From assembly GCA_902806595.1 (NCBI GenBank), contig CADCXC010000021.1, positions 248,001 through 312,000 on the forward strand: a DNA stretch of 64,000 bases, written 5' to 3'. Both the position numbers and the translations under genes were made by a program. Position 1 is the stretch's first letter; each line of letters starts with the position of its first letter. Source of the stretch: Pyrenopolyporus hunteri (taxonomy: Eukaryota > Ascomycota > Sordariomycetes > Xylariales > Hypoxylaceae). A model generated the notes under the pieces. The model did no database searches. It worked only from the letters and a program-made list of their open reading frames with translations, and was not told the origin of the DNA. Positions 23,521 through 36,630 of the stretch are shown piece after piece.

Positions 23521-26392
23521 AATTAATTAATCGAAAAAAATAACATTATCGTTATTATCGTTTATAAATGAAAATATTTATAATTTTACTTCGATAATAT
23601 GATTTTTTTTACAAAATTCGAATTACGTTATATTTATATTTAATTTAATTATTTTTTTATAATTAAATTATATATTTTTTTAAATAAAATAAATTATAAC
23701 GTCGATATTAAAAATATTAAAAAAATTAATAAATTTTATTATTATTATTAAATTAAAAATAAAGTTTTTTAAAAATTTAAATTTAATTTAAAAAACTTTA
23801 ATATTAACTTTAATTATAAAATTATAATTGATATTATATATTTAAATAAATATTCCGTTTTATATATAATTAACGTCGTTATAAAGTTTTAAATTATTCG
23901 TTTTATAAAAATTATTTTTATTAAAAAAATTTAAAATATATTAAAATAATATTAAATTAATATTTATTTTAAATTTCCGCATATTATTATATATAATATC
24001 GATACGAATTTCGATAATATCGAATTTCGAAATAAAGTTTATATTATTAAAATTATTTATTATTAAATATTTGTTAAAATATATTAATTAATTAATAAAA
24101 TAAAAAAATATTACGGTTTTATTTATAAAATATATAAAATTATTATTAATAAATTTTAAAATTTAAATTTACGTACGTTTTAATTATAAATAATTATCAA
24201 AATAATTAATAATATAATTAACTTTAATAATTTAATACTTATATTTTTTATATTCGACGTTTATTTTAAAATTAATATAAATTTATTTTTTATTTTTATA
24301 TAAATTTAAAGGGTATAAATCGTTTAAAAAATAATAACGGAAATTAAAAAAATTAAAATATAACGTTTTATAAAAAATATTTTAAATATACGTAATAACT
24401 TTAATATATAAAAGATTTTTTTTATATTATTTTTTATCGATAATAAAATATTTATTTATAAAAAAAAAAAAAATAAAAAAATTTTTATAAAATTATTATA
24501 ATGTTAAATAAAAATATTATTATTATTTTTAATATTTTGAACGAAATATTTACGTTTAAGAATTTTTATATTAAATTATATATTTAATTTAAAAAAGATT
24601 TTATATCGTTTAAAAAATTTAAAATCGAATTATTTATATTAATTTTTAATTTCGATGATTATTAAATTATCTCGAAAAAAAACTTTATATATATTAACGA
24701 TTTTTTTTATATTATTAAATTATATATTATTAATAAAAAATAAAAAAATTTTATTTTCGTTATTAAATTATAAATAAATGAAAAAATTATTATATAAAAA
24801 AAATTTTATAAAACATCGAATATAAAAAAATTTAATGTTTTATTCGAAAAAAATATCTTACGTTTAAAAGTTTACGATGTAATTATATATCGAAACGTTA
24901 CGATTTTTAAATTATAAATAATTCGTAAAATTAAAAGTAAAAATATCGTCGTATTATACGAAAAATTTCGCTTAATAATTTAAAATTATAATAATTTCGA
25001 TAAAAAATATATTATAACGTATATATTTATTATTTAAAAAATTAATTAATATATTATATTAACTTTAACGTTTATATTATACCGTAAAAAAATAAAAATT
25101 ATAATTCGAAACATTATAATAATTTATATTTAATTTAAAATATCGATATAAAAAACCATTTTTATATACTTATTAATCGAATTTAAAAATAAATACTTTA
25201 AAAAAATATTATTATAAATAATTAAACTTTTATATAATTTTATAAAATTAAATATTTATTAATTTAAAATATATTTACGTTATTATTAATAAAAATTACA
25301 AATAAAATTATTAACTTTCGATTTTTACTTATTTATAATAAATTCGAATCTATTCGAATTTATTAACTTTTAAATAAATAATATCTTTAATATCGATATT
25401 ACGAATTTTTTTATTATTAAAAATAAAACTTTTAATAAAATTAAAATTAAAATATACTTTTAAAAAATTATAAATTTCGAAATTAAAAACTTTAATAATT
25501 TATATATTATAATTTACGATAAAAATTTTAAAATAATAATTATTTAAAAAAATTAAACCGAAAAATTTAAACTATTAAATATTAAAACTCTTAATATAAT
25601 TAAAAAATTTATAAAATAACGGATTCGAAACGTATATATCGCTTTTATATATTAACCCGAAATAACCTTCGATTATTCGATAACGACTTAATATTTCGAA
25701 TTTAAACCTAAAAAAACTAAAACTTTTAATATTAAAATTAAATAATAAATAAATAATTAAATATATAAATTTCGTTATATTAAATTAAACCTTTAAAACT
25801 TACATTTTTATATTTTTATCGATAAATTTTTCATAAATAATAAAAATTTAAATTTATAAATCGAATACGTTATTATATTAAATAATAAAAACTCCATTAA
25901 TCGAAATAATAAAATATAAATTATTAATAATATTATCCATTAATTATTCATTAAATATAAACGAATTACTCGTAATATATTTATTAATAAAATTTATAAA
26001 ATAATTTAAAATTTAACGTCGATTACGTCGTTTATTATATAATTAATACTATCTTAAAACGCTTTTTATTTCCTAAAACCCCTTTCGTTTTATACACCAA
26101 TTCCCTATCGTTATATTAATATTTAATATAAATAAAAAATACCAATAAAAAAAAATTAATAATTAATTTTATAACGTTAAAATAATCTTATAAAAATCGA
26201 AAAATTAATAATATTCGATAAATTCATAAATCGTATAACCCCGTAAACGTAATAACGAAAATATCCCCTAATAAAATTATACGAAACTTAATAAAAAAAA
26301 ATTAAATTAACTTAAAATTAAAAAAATAAATAAAACGAAAAATTTAATTAATAATTCGTAATTAATTAATTACGAAAAAAAAATAAAATAAA

Positions 26393-26609
26393 TAATAATT
26401 AATTAACTTATATACGTATCATTTCGTAATATATACTTTAAAAAAAAAAAATATTTATATACCTTAACTTATATAAAAAAAATTTTTCCCACGATCTCTT
26501 TATTAAATATTCTTTCCTTTTTAAATAATTTATATAACATTAATTTTATACATCGCGTTTTATTTTTACTATTATTTCCTTACTTTATTTACGTACGTAT
26601 CTATTAATA
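26393..26609 (+). repeat. Right LTR
   Basis: Less mutated than the left LTR in places (TTTTTCCCACGATCTC and TACGTACGTATC keep C residues). It ends ...CTATTAATA before the AAAAT target copy. Confidence 0.85.
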
Positions 26610-27319
26610 AAAATAATAAAAAATTTTAAATATATAAAAGTAATTTATTTTATATATTTTTATTTTTTATACGATATTTAATATAAAGTAAATTTTATAA
26701 AATTTAAACGCGATATAAAATATAATACGTATATAAAATATCGTTTATAAAATAAACGTTATTAAATTTAATCGTAAAAAAAAAATATAATAAATAATTA
26801 TTTTAAAATCGAATTTCAAAATACGTAAATATATAAAATAAACGATTTCGAATTTAATATCGTAAACGAATAAAATTATTTTATACGGGTAATTAACGAA
26901 GTATAAATTATAAAATAAACGATTTTTTTTATTTTAAATAATATATTATACGTAAATAACGTCGATAAATGTCGGTAATTATATATTTTCGAAAAGAATT
27001 TTTCAACGCGTAAAAAAATAAAAATAAAATCGACGATTTAAAAAATAATTTTTCGAAAAATAAATTCGTACGAAAAAACTCTTTATAATATAATTCGAAT
27101 TCGTATAAAATCGATAAATATTTAAAAAAAGTGTTTTATACCTTCGTAACAAAAAGTATAAATTACTTTATAATTTTAAAAAAAATTTACGACTTTTTAT
27201 AAAATAATTTTATTTAAAAATAACGAAATCGTTAAATTAATTTAAAATTTTTTAAAGGAAAGTATTTTTTATATAAACGTTATAAAAAAGAATTATAAAA
27301 CGATATAAAAACGAAAAAA

Positions 27320-27520
27320 AAAATAAAAAACGAAATATAAAATAACGAATATAAAATAAAAAATATAAAATAAAAATTATAAAATAATAAATTTAAAATA
27401 ATATATATAAAATAAAAATTATAAAATAATAAATATAAAATAATACGTATAAAATAAAAGTTATAAAATAATAAATATAAAGTATAATTTATAAAGTAAA
27501 ATATAATAAATAACGACGAA
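27320..27520. repeat. Short tandem repeats of the rDNA spacer
   Basis: Irregular repeats of ATAAAATAATAAAT and TATAAAATAAAAATTA. Equivalent arrays lie at about 37385-37565 and 57405-57570 in the other spacers. Confidence 0.65.
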
Positions 27521-28643
27521 ATTCGAAAAAAATTTACTTTAAAATCGCGCGAAAAATAAAAGTATATAAAATAAACATATTCGAATTTAATTATAATAAA
27601 ATAAAAACGAAAAAAAAAATTATTTTAAAATAATTTAACGAAAATTATATATATAAAATAAATTTAATAAAGTTAAATTTATTCGATTTAAATATATATA
27701 AAAAATTTTATTTTTTTTTAATATATAATATATATTTTTATATTAAAATTTTTTAACGGTAATTTTCTTTTAAAAAATATATATAATAAATAATAAATAA
27801 ATATATAATTATAAATTTATTAAATTATTATATTTTAAATCGATTTTTTTAATATATATATTTAATTTTATTATATTATATTATATAAATATATTATTTT
27901 TTTTAAAAAAAAATTTTTTATAATAAGATAATTTTATAATATAATATAATAAAAATATAATATAATATATATTTATATTTAAAAAAATTTAAATATATTT
28001 ATTTATTTTTTTTTTATAATTTAATATTCGATAAATATTTATTTCGTTGTAATTAATTAATTATTTTATAATTTAATATTATAAATTTTATTTTTTAATA
28101 AATATAATTAAATTTAATAAAATAAATATATTTAATATTTTTTTTTTTATTTTCGTTTCGAAATTATTTCGAATCGAAAATATATTAAATTCGTTTATAT
28201 TATACGATTTAATTTATAAACGTCGTTTTAAAAAATAATTTTATTATAACTTTTATATATTATTTTTTTTATTTAAATAAATAATTTTATTAATTAAAAA
28301 AAAAAACCTTTCGATTTTAATATTATTTATTTAATTTACGATTATTTTAAAAGTTTTTATCGATAATATTTTTTACTTATATTATTTTTTCGTTAAATAA
28401 TTTAAAATATATATTATTATATTTTAAAAATATTTTTTTATCGTTTTTTCGAATAAATATCGATTATATTAATATTTATTTTAAAATTATTTTATAATTA
28501 AATATTAAAAAATAATTACATTATAAAAAAATATTAAATATAAATTAAATAATATTATTATATATATTAAATTAAAAATTATTTACTTATATAAATAATA
28601 TAAAAAATAATAATAATAATTAATATTTTTTATATAAAAAATA

Positions 28644-28674
<31 letters not shown>

Positions 28675-28794
28675 AAATTTACGTAATATTAAATAATATA
28701 ATAAAAAAAATATTAAAAAAATATTTTACGATATATATTATATACGAAATAATTTATTTAAAAGTAAAATATTAAATTCGAAATGTCGAAAAAA

Positions 28795-28865
28795 TTACCT
28801 TAAAATTACCTTAAAACTACTTTAAAGTTACCTTAAAATTACCTTAAAGTTATTTTATAATTATT
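28795..28865. repeat. 11-bp tandem array in the rDNA spacer
   Basis: About six units of TTAAAATTACC. The equivalents at 38862-38932 (GTTATTTTAAA) and 58860-58928 differ mainly by how many C residues RIP has removed. Confidence 0.75.
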
Positions 28866-30639
28866 TACCTTAAAAGCCCCGGTCGTATAAATCCGTTAAA
28901 GGTAAAAAATCGAAACGAAGCGGGGTAAATTTAATTACGTATTTATTTTATAATAATTAATACTCGACTTCGAACCCGCTCGAAAATTCGAATAATCGAT
29001 ATATTTAAACGAAATTTATACTATTCGATCCACTTCGATAAAAATTATACGACGGTATCGATTTCGACGTAATATATATTTTATAACGAAAAATATAATA
29101 AATAATAAAAAATTAACCCCTTTTACCCCCTTAAAAATATTCGATTAAATATTATAAATACGTTATAAAATTTTAATCGAAGGTAATTAAAAAATAAGTT
29201 ATAATAAATTTAAATGTTTTAAACGATTCGAAGGATATTAATATAATAGGTTATATAAAATTTAAAATTTTAAAATAAACGGGTTAAATGTTAAAAAATA
29301 ATTAATTTAAAAAAGCGAGTAATATAAACGAGCGATTTAATAAAATATAAAAAATGTATGTAAAATCGAAGTTAAGTTATATGTTTATAAAAGTATTTTT
29401 AAAATTTATTATATAAAATAATTTTTTAAAAAATATTTTTACGTATTAAAATTTTTTAACTCGTATTAAAAATTTAAATAAACTCGATAAATATATGAAA
29501 AAACGAATAACGTATATAAAAGTGCGAGTTACGGTGTATTTTATTTTATAAAGGAAATTTAATAAAATGCGTAATTTAATAATAAATTACTTTATAACAT
29601 TTATTAATAATAATTAAAATAAATTATAACTTTTTATTAATTTAATAAATTCGTTTATTATTTTAATATTATAATTATAATAATTATTCGATTTATTTTA
29701 ACGGTTATAATTAACGTTTATAAACCGTTTATCGAATTTCGATGGTTTTTTAATTTATCGTAATTTTTTATTTTTTATAATTTTAAAATAATATTATTAA
29801 AAAATTATTTATTAAAGTTTATTATAAGTAATTTAATATCCTTTTTAATTTATTATAATTTTTTAATTTATCGTTTTTATTAAAATTTAACGAATAAAAT
29901 AATACTTCGAAATAATATTATTAAAAGATTTTATTAATATTTATTTACGTAATACGATATTATATATTATTATTAAAATTAATTTAAAGTTTAATTTTTT
30001 CGTAACGTTTAATTTAACGTACATTTTTATTAAATTTAACGAATTTATATTATATTAATTATTTAACGAAGTTTATTATTATTTATATTTTTAAAAAAAT
30101 CGCTATTAAATAACACTTATTTTAAATATTTATTTTATATTTATATGGTAATTATTACGTAATTTTTTATATAACTTTATAACTTTAATTCGATTTTAAA
30201 AGATTTATAATAATTATCGATTTTTTTAATAGTATTAAACGTTTAATATTTATCGAGTATTTAATACGTTATTTAAAAAATACGAAAATTATCGAATATA
30301 TTTTTCGTTTAACGGTTATTAATTAAATTTTATAAATTATTAATCGAATAATTAAAATACTATTAAATATTAAAAGTAATTTACTTTATAATTATTTTAT
30401 AATTATAAAATGTAAGTTTTTTTTTAAAATTTATAAATTTTATTATCCCTCGCTTTATATAAAATGTGTATATAACGAATTAACGTTTTAAAAAATTTTA
30501 AAAAAAAAAATAAAAAGTATATTTTAATGTAATAAATTTTACTTTAAATATTAAAACGTTTATTTTTATAAAAAATATAAATTAATATTAATTTTTTTAT
30601 ATTATAAAGTGTAATTAATTAATTTTAACATATTATAAT

Positions 30640-32438
30640 TATTTAATTAATTTTATTAATAATTATATATTTATTTTAAAAATTAAATTATATATATTTA
30701 AATATAAATAATTTATATAATAAAACTATAAATAATTTATTAAATTAATTATCGTTTATTTAATAATACTTTATTACTTAAATAATTATAATAATTTTAA
30801 AATTAATATATATTAAAAATTTCGATTTACGAAGGAATGTATTTATTAAATTAAAAATTAATATTTTTTAAAATTTTTTAATAATTTATAATAACTTTTT
30901 AAATCGTATAATTTTACGTTAACGATGGTTTATTTAAATTTTTACTTTATTAATTTTCGATGGTAAGGTTTTAATTTATTATAATTATAACGGGTAACGA
31001 AAAGTTAAAATTCGATCTTAAAAAAAAAACTTAAAAAACGGTTATTATATTTAAAAAAGGTAATAAACGCGTAAATTACTTAATTTCGATATAAGGAAGT
31101 AATAATAATAAATATTAATATAAAGTTTTTTTTTAAATTTTATAATTAAAATAAATATAATTTAAATCTTTTAATAAAAAATAATTAAAAGGTAAATTTA
31201 ATATTAATAATCGTAATAATTTTAATTTTAATAATATATATTAAAGTTATTATAATTAAAAAATTCGTAGTTAAATTTTAAGTTTAATTAATCGATACAT
31301 TTTATTACGTATATTAATTTAGTCGAATTTTTCCTTTTAAAAAATCCTATACTTTTTATTAAATATAATGGGAAATTAAGATTTTTATTATAAAAAAATT
31401 AAAATATTTAAAATAAATTTATACTCGAATACATTAATATAAAATAATAAAATAAAACGTACGGTTTTATTTTATTAATTTTTAAAATTATCGTAATAAT
31501 TAATAAAAATAATCGAAGGTATTAATATTTAATTATTAAAAATAAAATTCTTAGATTTATTAAAAATTAATTATTACGAAAATATTTATTAAAAATATTT
31601 TTATTAATTAAAAATAAAAGTTAAAAAATCGAAGATAATTAAATATTATTATAATTTTAATTATAAATTATATTAATTAAAAATCGAACGATATTATTTT
31701 TTAATTTATTCGATATTTTATAAAAAATTAAAATTTTTAAGTTTTAAAAGGAATATAATCGTAAAATTAAAACTTAAAAAAATTAACGAAAAGGTATTAT
31801 TAAAGGTGAAATTTATAATTTAATTTAATTTAATACGAAAAAACTCACCAAATTTAAATATAATAAAAATTAATAAATTAAAAGCTTTTTTTTAATTTTA
31901 TAAATAATAATATATAATTATTTTTAATTAATAAAATAATTTATTTATTTAATTATAATAATAAACGAAATTTTAATTTATTAAATAACCCGTATTATTT
32001 TAATAATATATCGATTTTTTAAAGGGATTATTTATTTAAATAAATAAAAGTTTAAAATAATAATAAATTTATAATATTTTTAAATGTTTTAAATCGTACG
32101 TATATTATATTAATAAAATTAACGAGTTTTTTTTTAATAAAAATATCCGGATAATTTTATTAAATTTTATCGTATTAAAAATAAAATATTATAATTATTA
32201 TTTTTTAATAAAAAATTTTTAATAAATGTAAGTTATTAATTTATATTAATTATATCTTTATTTTTTATATATATTATTCGTTATTATTATCGATTAAATA
32301 ATTTAATAAAATTTTCGAATTAATTTAAAAAAATTAATAATAATATTTTAAAATCGAAAAATTATTTAAATTCGATTATTTAAAAAAAGTAAAAATCGTA
32401 ATAAAGTTTTTATTAATAAATTAATGGAAAGATTATTA
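30640..32438 (+). pseudogene. 18S rRNA gene relic, unit 1
   Basis: 1,799 bases, the expected length for a fungal 18S without introns. The start TATTTAATTAATTTTATTAAT is the RIP form of TACCTGGTTGATCCTGCCAGT. The near-universal AAACTTAAAGAAATTGACGG reads AAACTTAAAAAAATTAACGA at 31770-31789, followed by ACTCACCAAAT. The 3' end GGAAAGATTATTA corresponds to GGAGGGATCATTA. The substitutions hit invariant functional bases throughout, so this cannot make a working ribosome. Transcription direction would have been rightward. Confidence 0.93.
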
Positions 32439-32966
32439 TTAAATTATTAAAATTTTAAATTTTTTATAAATTTTATCGTTGTTATTTCGATATAAATTAT
32501 ATATATTTTATAATTACTTTACGATAAATAATTCGAAGGAAAATTACTTCGTAATAAATTTATTTTATAGTGTCCGTTTTTTAAAAATAATTATACGACA
32601 CATATTATATAACCCGTCGAAAAATCGTTTAAATTTTTACTTTAAAAAAAAACTCGAAAGTTTTAAAAAATTTTCGTTTTAAAGTTTATTCGAAAAAAAA
32701 CTTTAAAATTCGAAAAAAAATTTTATTTTAAAATTTGCTCGAAAAATCTTACTTTAAAATTCGAAAATTTTATTTTAAAATTCGAAAATTTTACTTTAAA
32801 ATTCGTTTAAAAAAAAACTTTAAAATTCGAAAAAAAAATTTTAAAATTTTTATTCGAAAAAAAGATTTTATTTTAAAATTTATTCGAAATAAATATTTTA
32901 AAGTTCGAAATAAAATTTTAAAAGTTTATTTTTTTTTTTTAAATTATTTTAATTAAAATTAATTAA
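32439..32966 (+). pseudogene. ITS1 relic, unit 1 (repeat-expanded)
   Basis: 528 bases between the 18S and 5.8S relics, long for an ascomycete. From about 32640 to 32935 it is built of imperfect repeats of TTTAAAATTCGAAAAATTTT. Small open frames here arise from these repeats. The same length and repeats occur in the other two units. Confidence 0.8.
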
Positions 32967-33123
32967 AACTTTTAATAATAAATTTTTTAGTTTTAATATC
33001 GATAAAAAATGTAATAAAATACAATAAATAATATAAATTATAAAATTTAATAAATTATTAAATTTTTAAACGTATATTACACCTATTAATATTTTAATAG
33101 GTATGTTTATTCGAACGTTATTT
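32967..33123 (+). pseudogene. 5.8S rRNA gene relic, unit 1
   Basis: 157 bases. AACTTTTAATAATAAATTTT is the RIP form of AACTTTCAACAACGGATCTC. TATCGATAAAAAATG corresponds to ATCGATGAAGAACG, and the end TTCGAACGTTATTT at 33110-33123 to TTCGAGCGTCATTT. Confidence 0.93.
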
Positions 33124-33287
33124 CGACTTTTAAACCTTTGTTATTTAACGTTAAAAACTTACGTTTTTTAAAGGTGTAATTTTTTAAAATTAATAACGAA
33201 ATTAAAATATATTTTAAGTGTAATAAATTATTTTCGTTTTTATAATATATTTAATTTTTTATCGTAAAATTCTTATACATTTAATAA
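33124..33287 (+). pseudogene. ITS2 relic, unit 1
   Basis: 164 bases, the same length in all three units, between the 5.8S end and the 28S start. Confidence 0.8.
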
Positions 33288-36200
33288 TTAATTTCGAATT
33301 AAATAAAAATACTTATTAAATTTAAATATATTAAGAAACGAAAAAAAAAAAATTAATAAAAATTATTTTAATAACGATAAATAAAACGGTAATAACTTAA
33401 ATTTAAAATTTAATTTTTACGATTCGAATTATAATTTATAAAAAATATTTTAAATGCGGCGTTTTTTAAATTTTTTAAAATAAAACACTTTAAAAAATAA
33501 AAACCCCGTACGATTAAATGTTTAATTTATATATAATTCCTTTAATAAATTAAATAATTTAAAAATATTATTTTAAATAAAAAGTAAATTTTTTTTAAAA
33601 TTAAATATCGATTAAAAATCGATAACGTATAAATAAAATAATCGAAAAATAAAAAGTATTTTAAAAAAAAAGTTAAATAATACGTAAAATTATTAAAAAA
33701 AAAATGTTTACGATTAAATTTTTTTTAAACGAATTATCCGATGTTTTTACCGGTGTATTTTATTTAATTTAAATTAATATCGATTTTTTTAAAGGGATAA
33801 AAACAATAAAAACGTAGTTTTTTCGAAAATATTATAATTCGTTACGTAATACTTTTAAAAAAATCGAAAATTATACTTTAATAAAAATATTAATATAATA
33901 GTTATTAACGATTTATTTTAAAACACGGATTAAAAAATCGAATATTTATACAAGTATTTAAATGTTAAACCTTTATATATAATAAAAATAAATAAAGGTA
34001 AAAGTTTTTTACGAATATATTATCGATCGATTTTAATGTTTTCGAATAAATTTAAATAAAAGTATAATTATTCGAACTTAAAAAATGATAAATTATACAT
34101 AAATAAAATAAAACTAAAAAAAACTTTAATAAAAATTTACAACGATTTTAATGTATAAATCGATTATTAAATTTATATATAAGGATAAAAAATTTATCGA
34201 ATTATTTAATAATTAATTATTATCGAAATTTCCTTTAAAATAATAATGTTATTTTTAATTTTATAAAATAAAGTAAATAATTAAAAATTTAAAAACGTTA
34301 TTTTACTTTTATCTATTTTTAAATTTTAAATATATAAAAAACTTTTATTATTTAATTAAACGTAAACATTTAAATATACTAACATTAATAAATCATTTTT
34401 AATAAATAAAATTAATAATATAAAATAAATCGAATATAAAATTAAAATATTAAAATAAACACTTATTAAATATTATAAAAAATATTAATACATTTTAATA
34501 ATAAAACGGTAATTATAAAAATCGAAATTTATTAAAAATTATATAATAATTTACTTATTAAATATATTAACTTTAAAAATAAATGACATTTAAATATTTT
34601 ATTTATATTTTACTTTTAAAATAAAAATAATATTTTAAAAAATAAACGATTATAAAAGTTAATAATAAAATTTAAAACGTAAATTTAAATCGAATAATTT
34701 TTAATATAAATTTTAATAATAATAATAAATATTTTAATAAAAATTTAAAAAATCGAAGTAAGGAAAAATTCCATATAAATAACGGTTAAATGTAAGTTAA
34801 TCGATTTTAAACTATAAAAAAATTTCGTTTTAAAATGAATATTTATATTTTATATAACGAAAAAAAAACCGACTAATATTTCGACACTTAAATTTAAATT
34901 TTATATAGTAACGTAATTAAAAATAAAAACGACGGTAAAAATTTTAAATAAAGTTTTTTTTTTTTTTTAACGATTTATTATTTTAAAATCGATTTATTTA
35001 AAATTAAAATTTAACGATCGAAAAAACTTAATACTTTTATTAAATTTAATATACCTTTAACGTTTTTTAAAAATCCGTTAAAAAAAATAATTTTTAAATT
35101 AAATCGTATTTATAATCGTAATAAATTTTTAAAATAAATAACTTTTAATTAATAAAATAATATAAATAAAAAAAATCGATAAAATAAATCCGTAATTTCG
35201 AAAAAAAAATTAATTTTAAAGGTTAAATACATTAAATTTTTAATAAACGATTCGAAAATAAATCGCCATTAATTAAATAATCGATTAACGATTTTTAATA
35301 TTTAAGTTTCGACATTTTAAATAAATTTTAATCGTTTAATATACGGTTAATAATTAATTTAAAATTAATATAAATAAAGGAAATTTAATTATTTAATTAA
35401 AATATAATATTATAATAATTAAAAAATAATATTAACGTAATATAATTTTTATTTAATATTTTAAATATTAAAATAAAAAAATTTAATTAAATGTAAATAA
35501 ATAATAAAAATAATTATAATTTTTTTAAAATAATTAAATACTTCGTCATTTAATTAATAATACACATAAATAAATTAATAAAATTCTTATTATTTTTATT
35601 TATTATTTAATAAAATTATAATTAAAAAAACGAATTTAATAAAATTAATAAAAAAAAAATTTTTTATTAAATTTAATTTTAATTTAACATTATAAAAAAA
35701 TATAAAAGGTATAAAATAAATGAGAGTTTTAATGTCGATAAAATATTATTATTTTTATTATTTTTTTATTTATTTAATAAAATAAAATTAAATTTTATTT
35801 AATTTTTAATATTAAAATTTTTTACGAGTCGATTTAAATTAAAAATATTATTAAATAAAAAGTTTAATTAAAACGATATATTTATTAAATTATAACGTAA
35901 ATATTTTAAAAAAAGTTTATAAAAAATAAAAATTTTTAATAAAATAAAAGGGTAAAAATCCCTTTAATTTTAATTTTTAATGTAAATATAAACTATAAAA
36001 ATATAATTTATTAATTTTTTAATCCTTCGAAATTTAAAATTAAAAGTATTAAAAAAATTATTATAAAAATAATTAATTTATAATAATTAAATATTTATAA
36101 TAACATCATTTTTTAATTTTTTAATATCGATTTTTTTTATTATATCGAAGTAAAATTTAATAAATATTAAATTATTTACTTATTAATAAAAAACGTAAAT

Positions 36201-36630
36201 TAAATTTAAATCGTTATAAAATAAATTAATTTTACTTTATTAATAATTTTATCGTAATGATAATTTAATTTAATATAAAAAAAACCGTTAATTTAAATAA
36301 TTAATTTTTACGGTTATTTAATCGAATAATATCGTAACGTTATTATTTATTAAATAATAATTAAACGCTTTTAAATTAAAATTTATATTAAAACGTAATA
36401 ATACTTCCTATACGTTATAAACGAATATAAATAAACTTCGATTTCACATTTTAATTAATAATTTTTTTATTAAATTAAAAGTAATTTAATAATATTTTAC
36501 ATATTATAATTTTAACACGCGTAAAATTAAATTTTTTATAAATAATTTAATTATATAAAAAAATTTTATAAATAATAAAGTAGTTTTATTATTACGATTT
36601 ATTAAAAGTAAGTTTTTTTTTATTTAAATT
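33288..36630 (+). pseudogene. 28S rRNA gene relic, unit 1 (uninterrupted)
   Basis: About 3,343 bases, normal for a fungal 28S without introns. The start TTAATTTCGAATT corresponds to TTGACCTCGGATC, and TACTTATTAAATTTAAATAT at 33310-33329 to TACCCGCTGAACTTAAGCAT. Later: CCCCGTACGATTAAATG near 33505, AATTAAACGTAAACATTTAA near 34360 (AATTGAACGTGGACATTTGA), AATAAATCCGTAATTTCGAA near 35185, ACTTCGTCATTTAATTAATA near 35550, and GTAAGTTTTTTTTTATTTAAA at the 3' end. This is the best complete reference in the window for the interrupted 28S copies. Confidence 0.93.

Larger units (their letters stand above)
20226..26609 (+). mobile_element. LTR retrotransposon relic in the rDNA spacer
   Basis: 6,384 bases with direct 217-bp LTRs (20226-20442 and 26393-26609), starting TAATGG/TAATAA and ending TATTAATA, as expected for RIP of TG...CA ends. 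It is flanked by a 5-bp target duplication, GAAAT (20221-20225) and AAAAT (26610-26614, one RIP change); the spacer of the next unit reads CGAAATAATAAAA uninterrupted. A purine run GAAAAAAAAATAAAATAAA next to the right LTR resembles a polypurine tract and supports + orientation. The interior is too mutated to assign gag or pol or to choose Copia or Gypsy. It is about 1.2 kb longer inside than the inverted copy at 9043-16340. Confidence 0.82.
20195..30639 (+). pseudogene. rDNA intergenic spacer relic (with LTR retrotransposon insertion)
   Basis: From the 28S 3' end to the next 18S. Minus the 6.4-kb retrotransposon and its 5-bp duplication it is about 4.05 kb, matching the other two spacers (about 4.08 kb). 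It holds ATAAAATAATAAAT short repeats (27320-27520), (AAT)n runs near 28650 and an 11-bp array (28795-28865). Its Pol I promoter should lie upstream of 30640 but cannot be recognised after RIP. Confidence 0.75.

Noticed and set aside
32479..32956. Two + strand open frames (67 and 73 codons) rich in Lys, Phe and Ile
   Set aside because: They lie in the repeat-rich ITS1 relic. The similar frame at 62564-62779 has the same cause.
30640..36630. Functional rRNA genes
   Set aside because: Invariant bases are changed throughout (for example CAACAACGG read as TAATAATAA in 5.8S), so they are annotated as pseudogenes.
33288..36630. Group I introns in the rRNA genes
   Set aside because: 18S and 28S lengths (about 1.8 and 3.34 kb) leave no room for introns. 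The only interruptions are the listed transposons.
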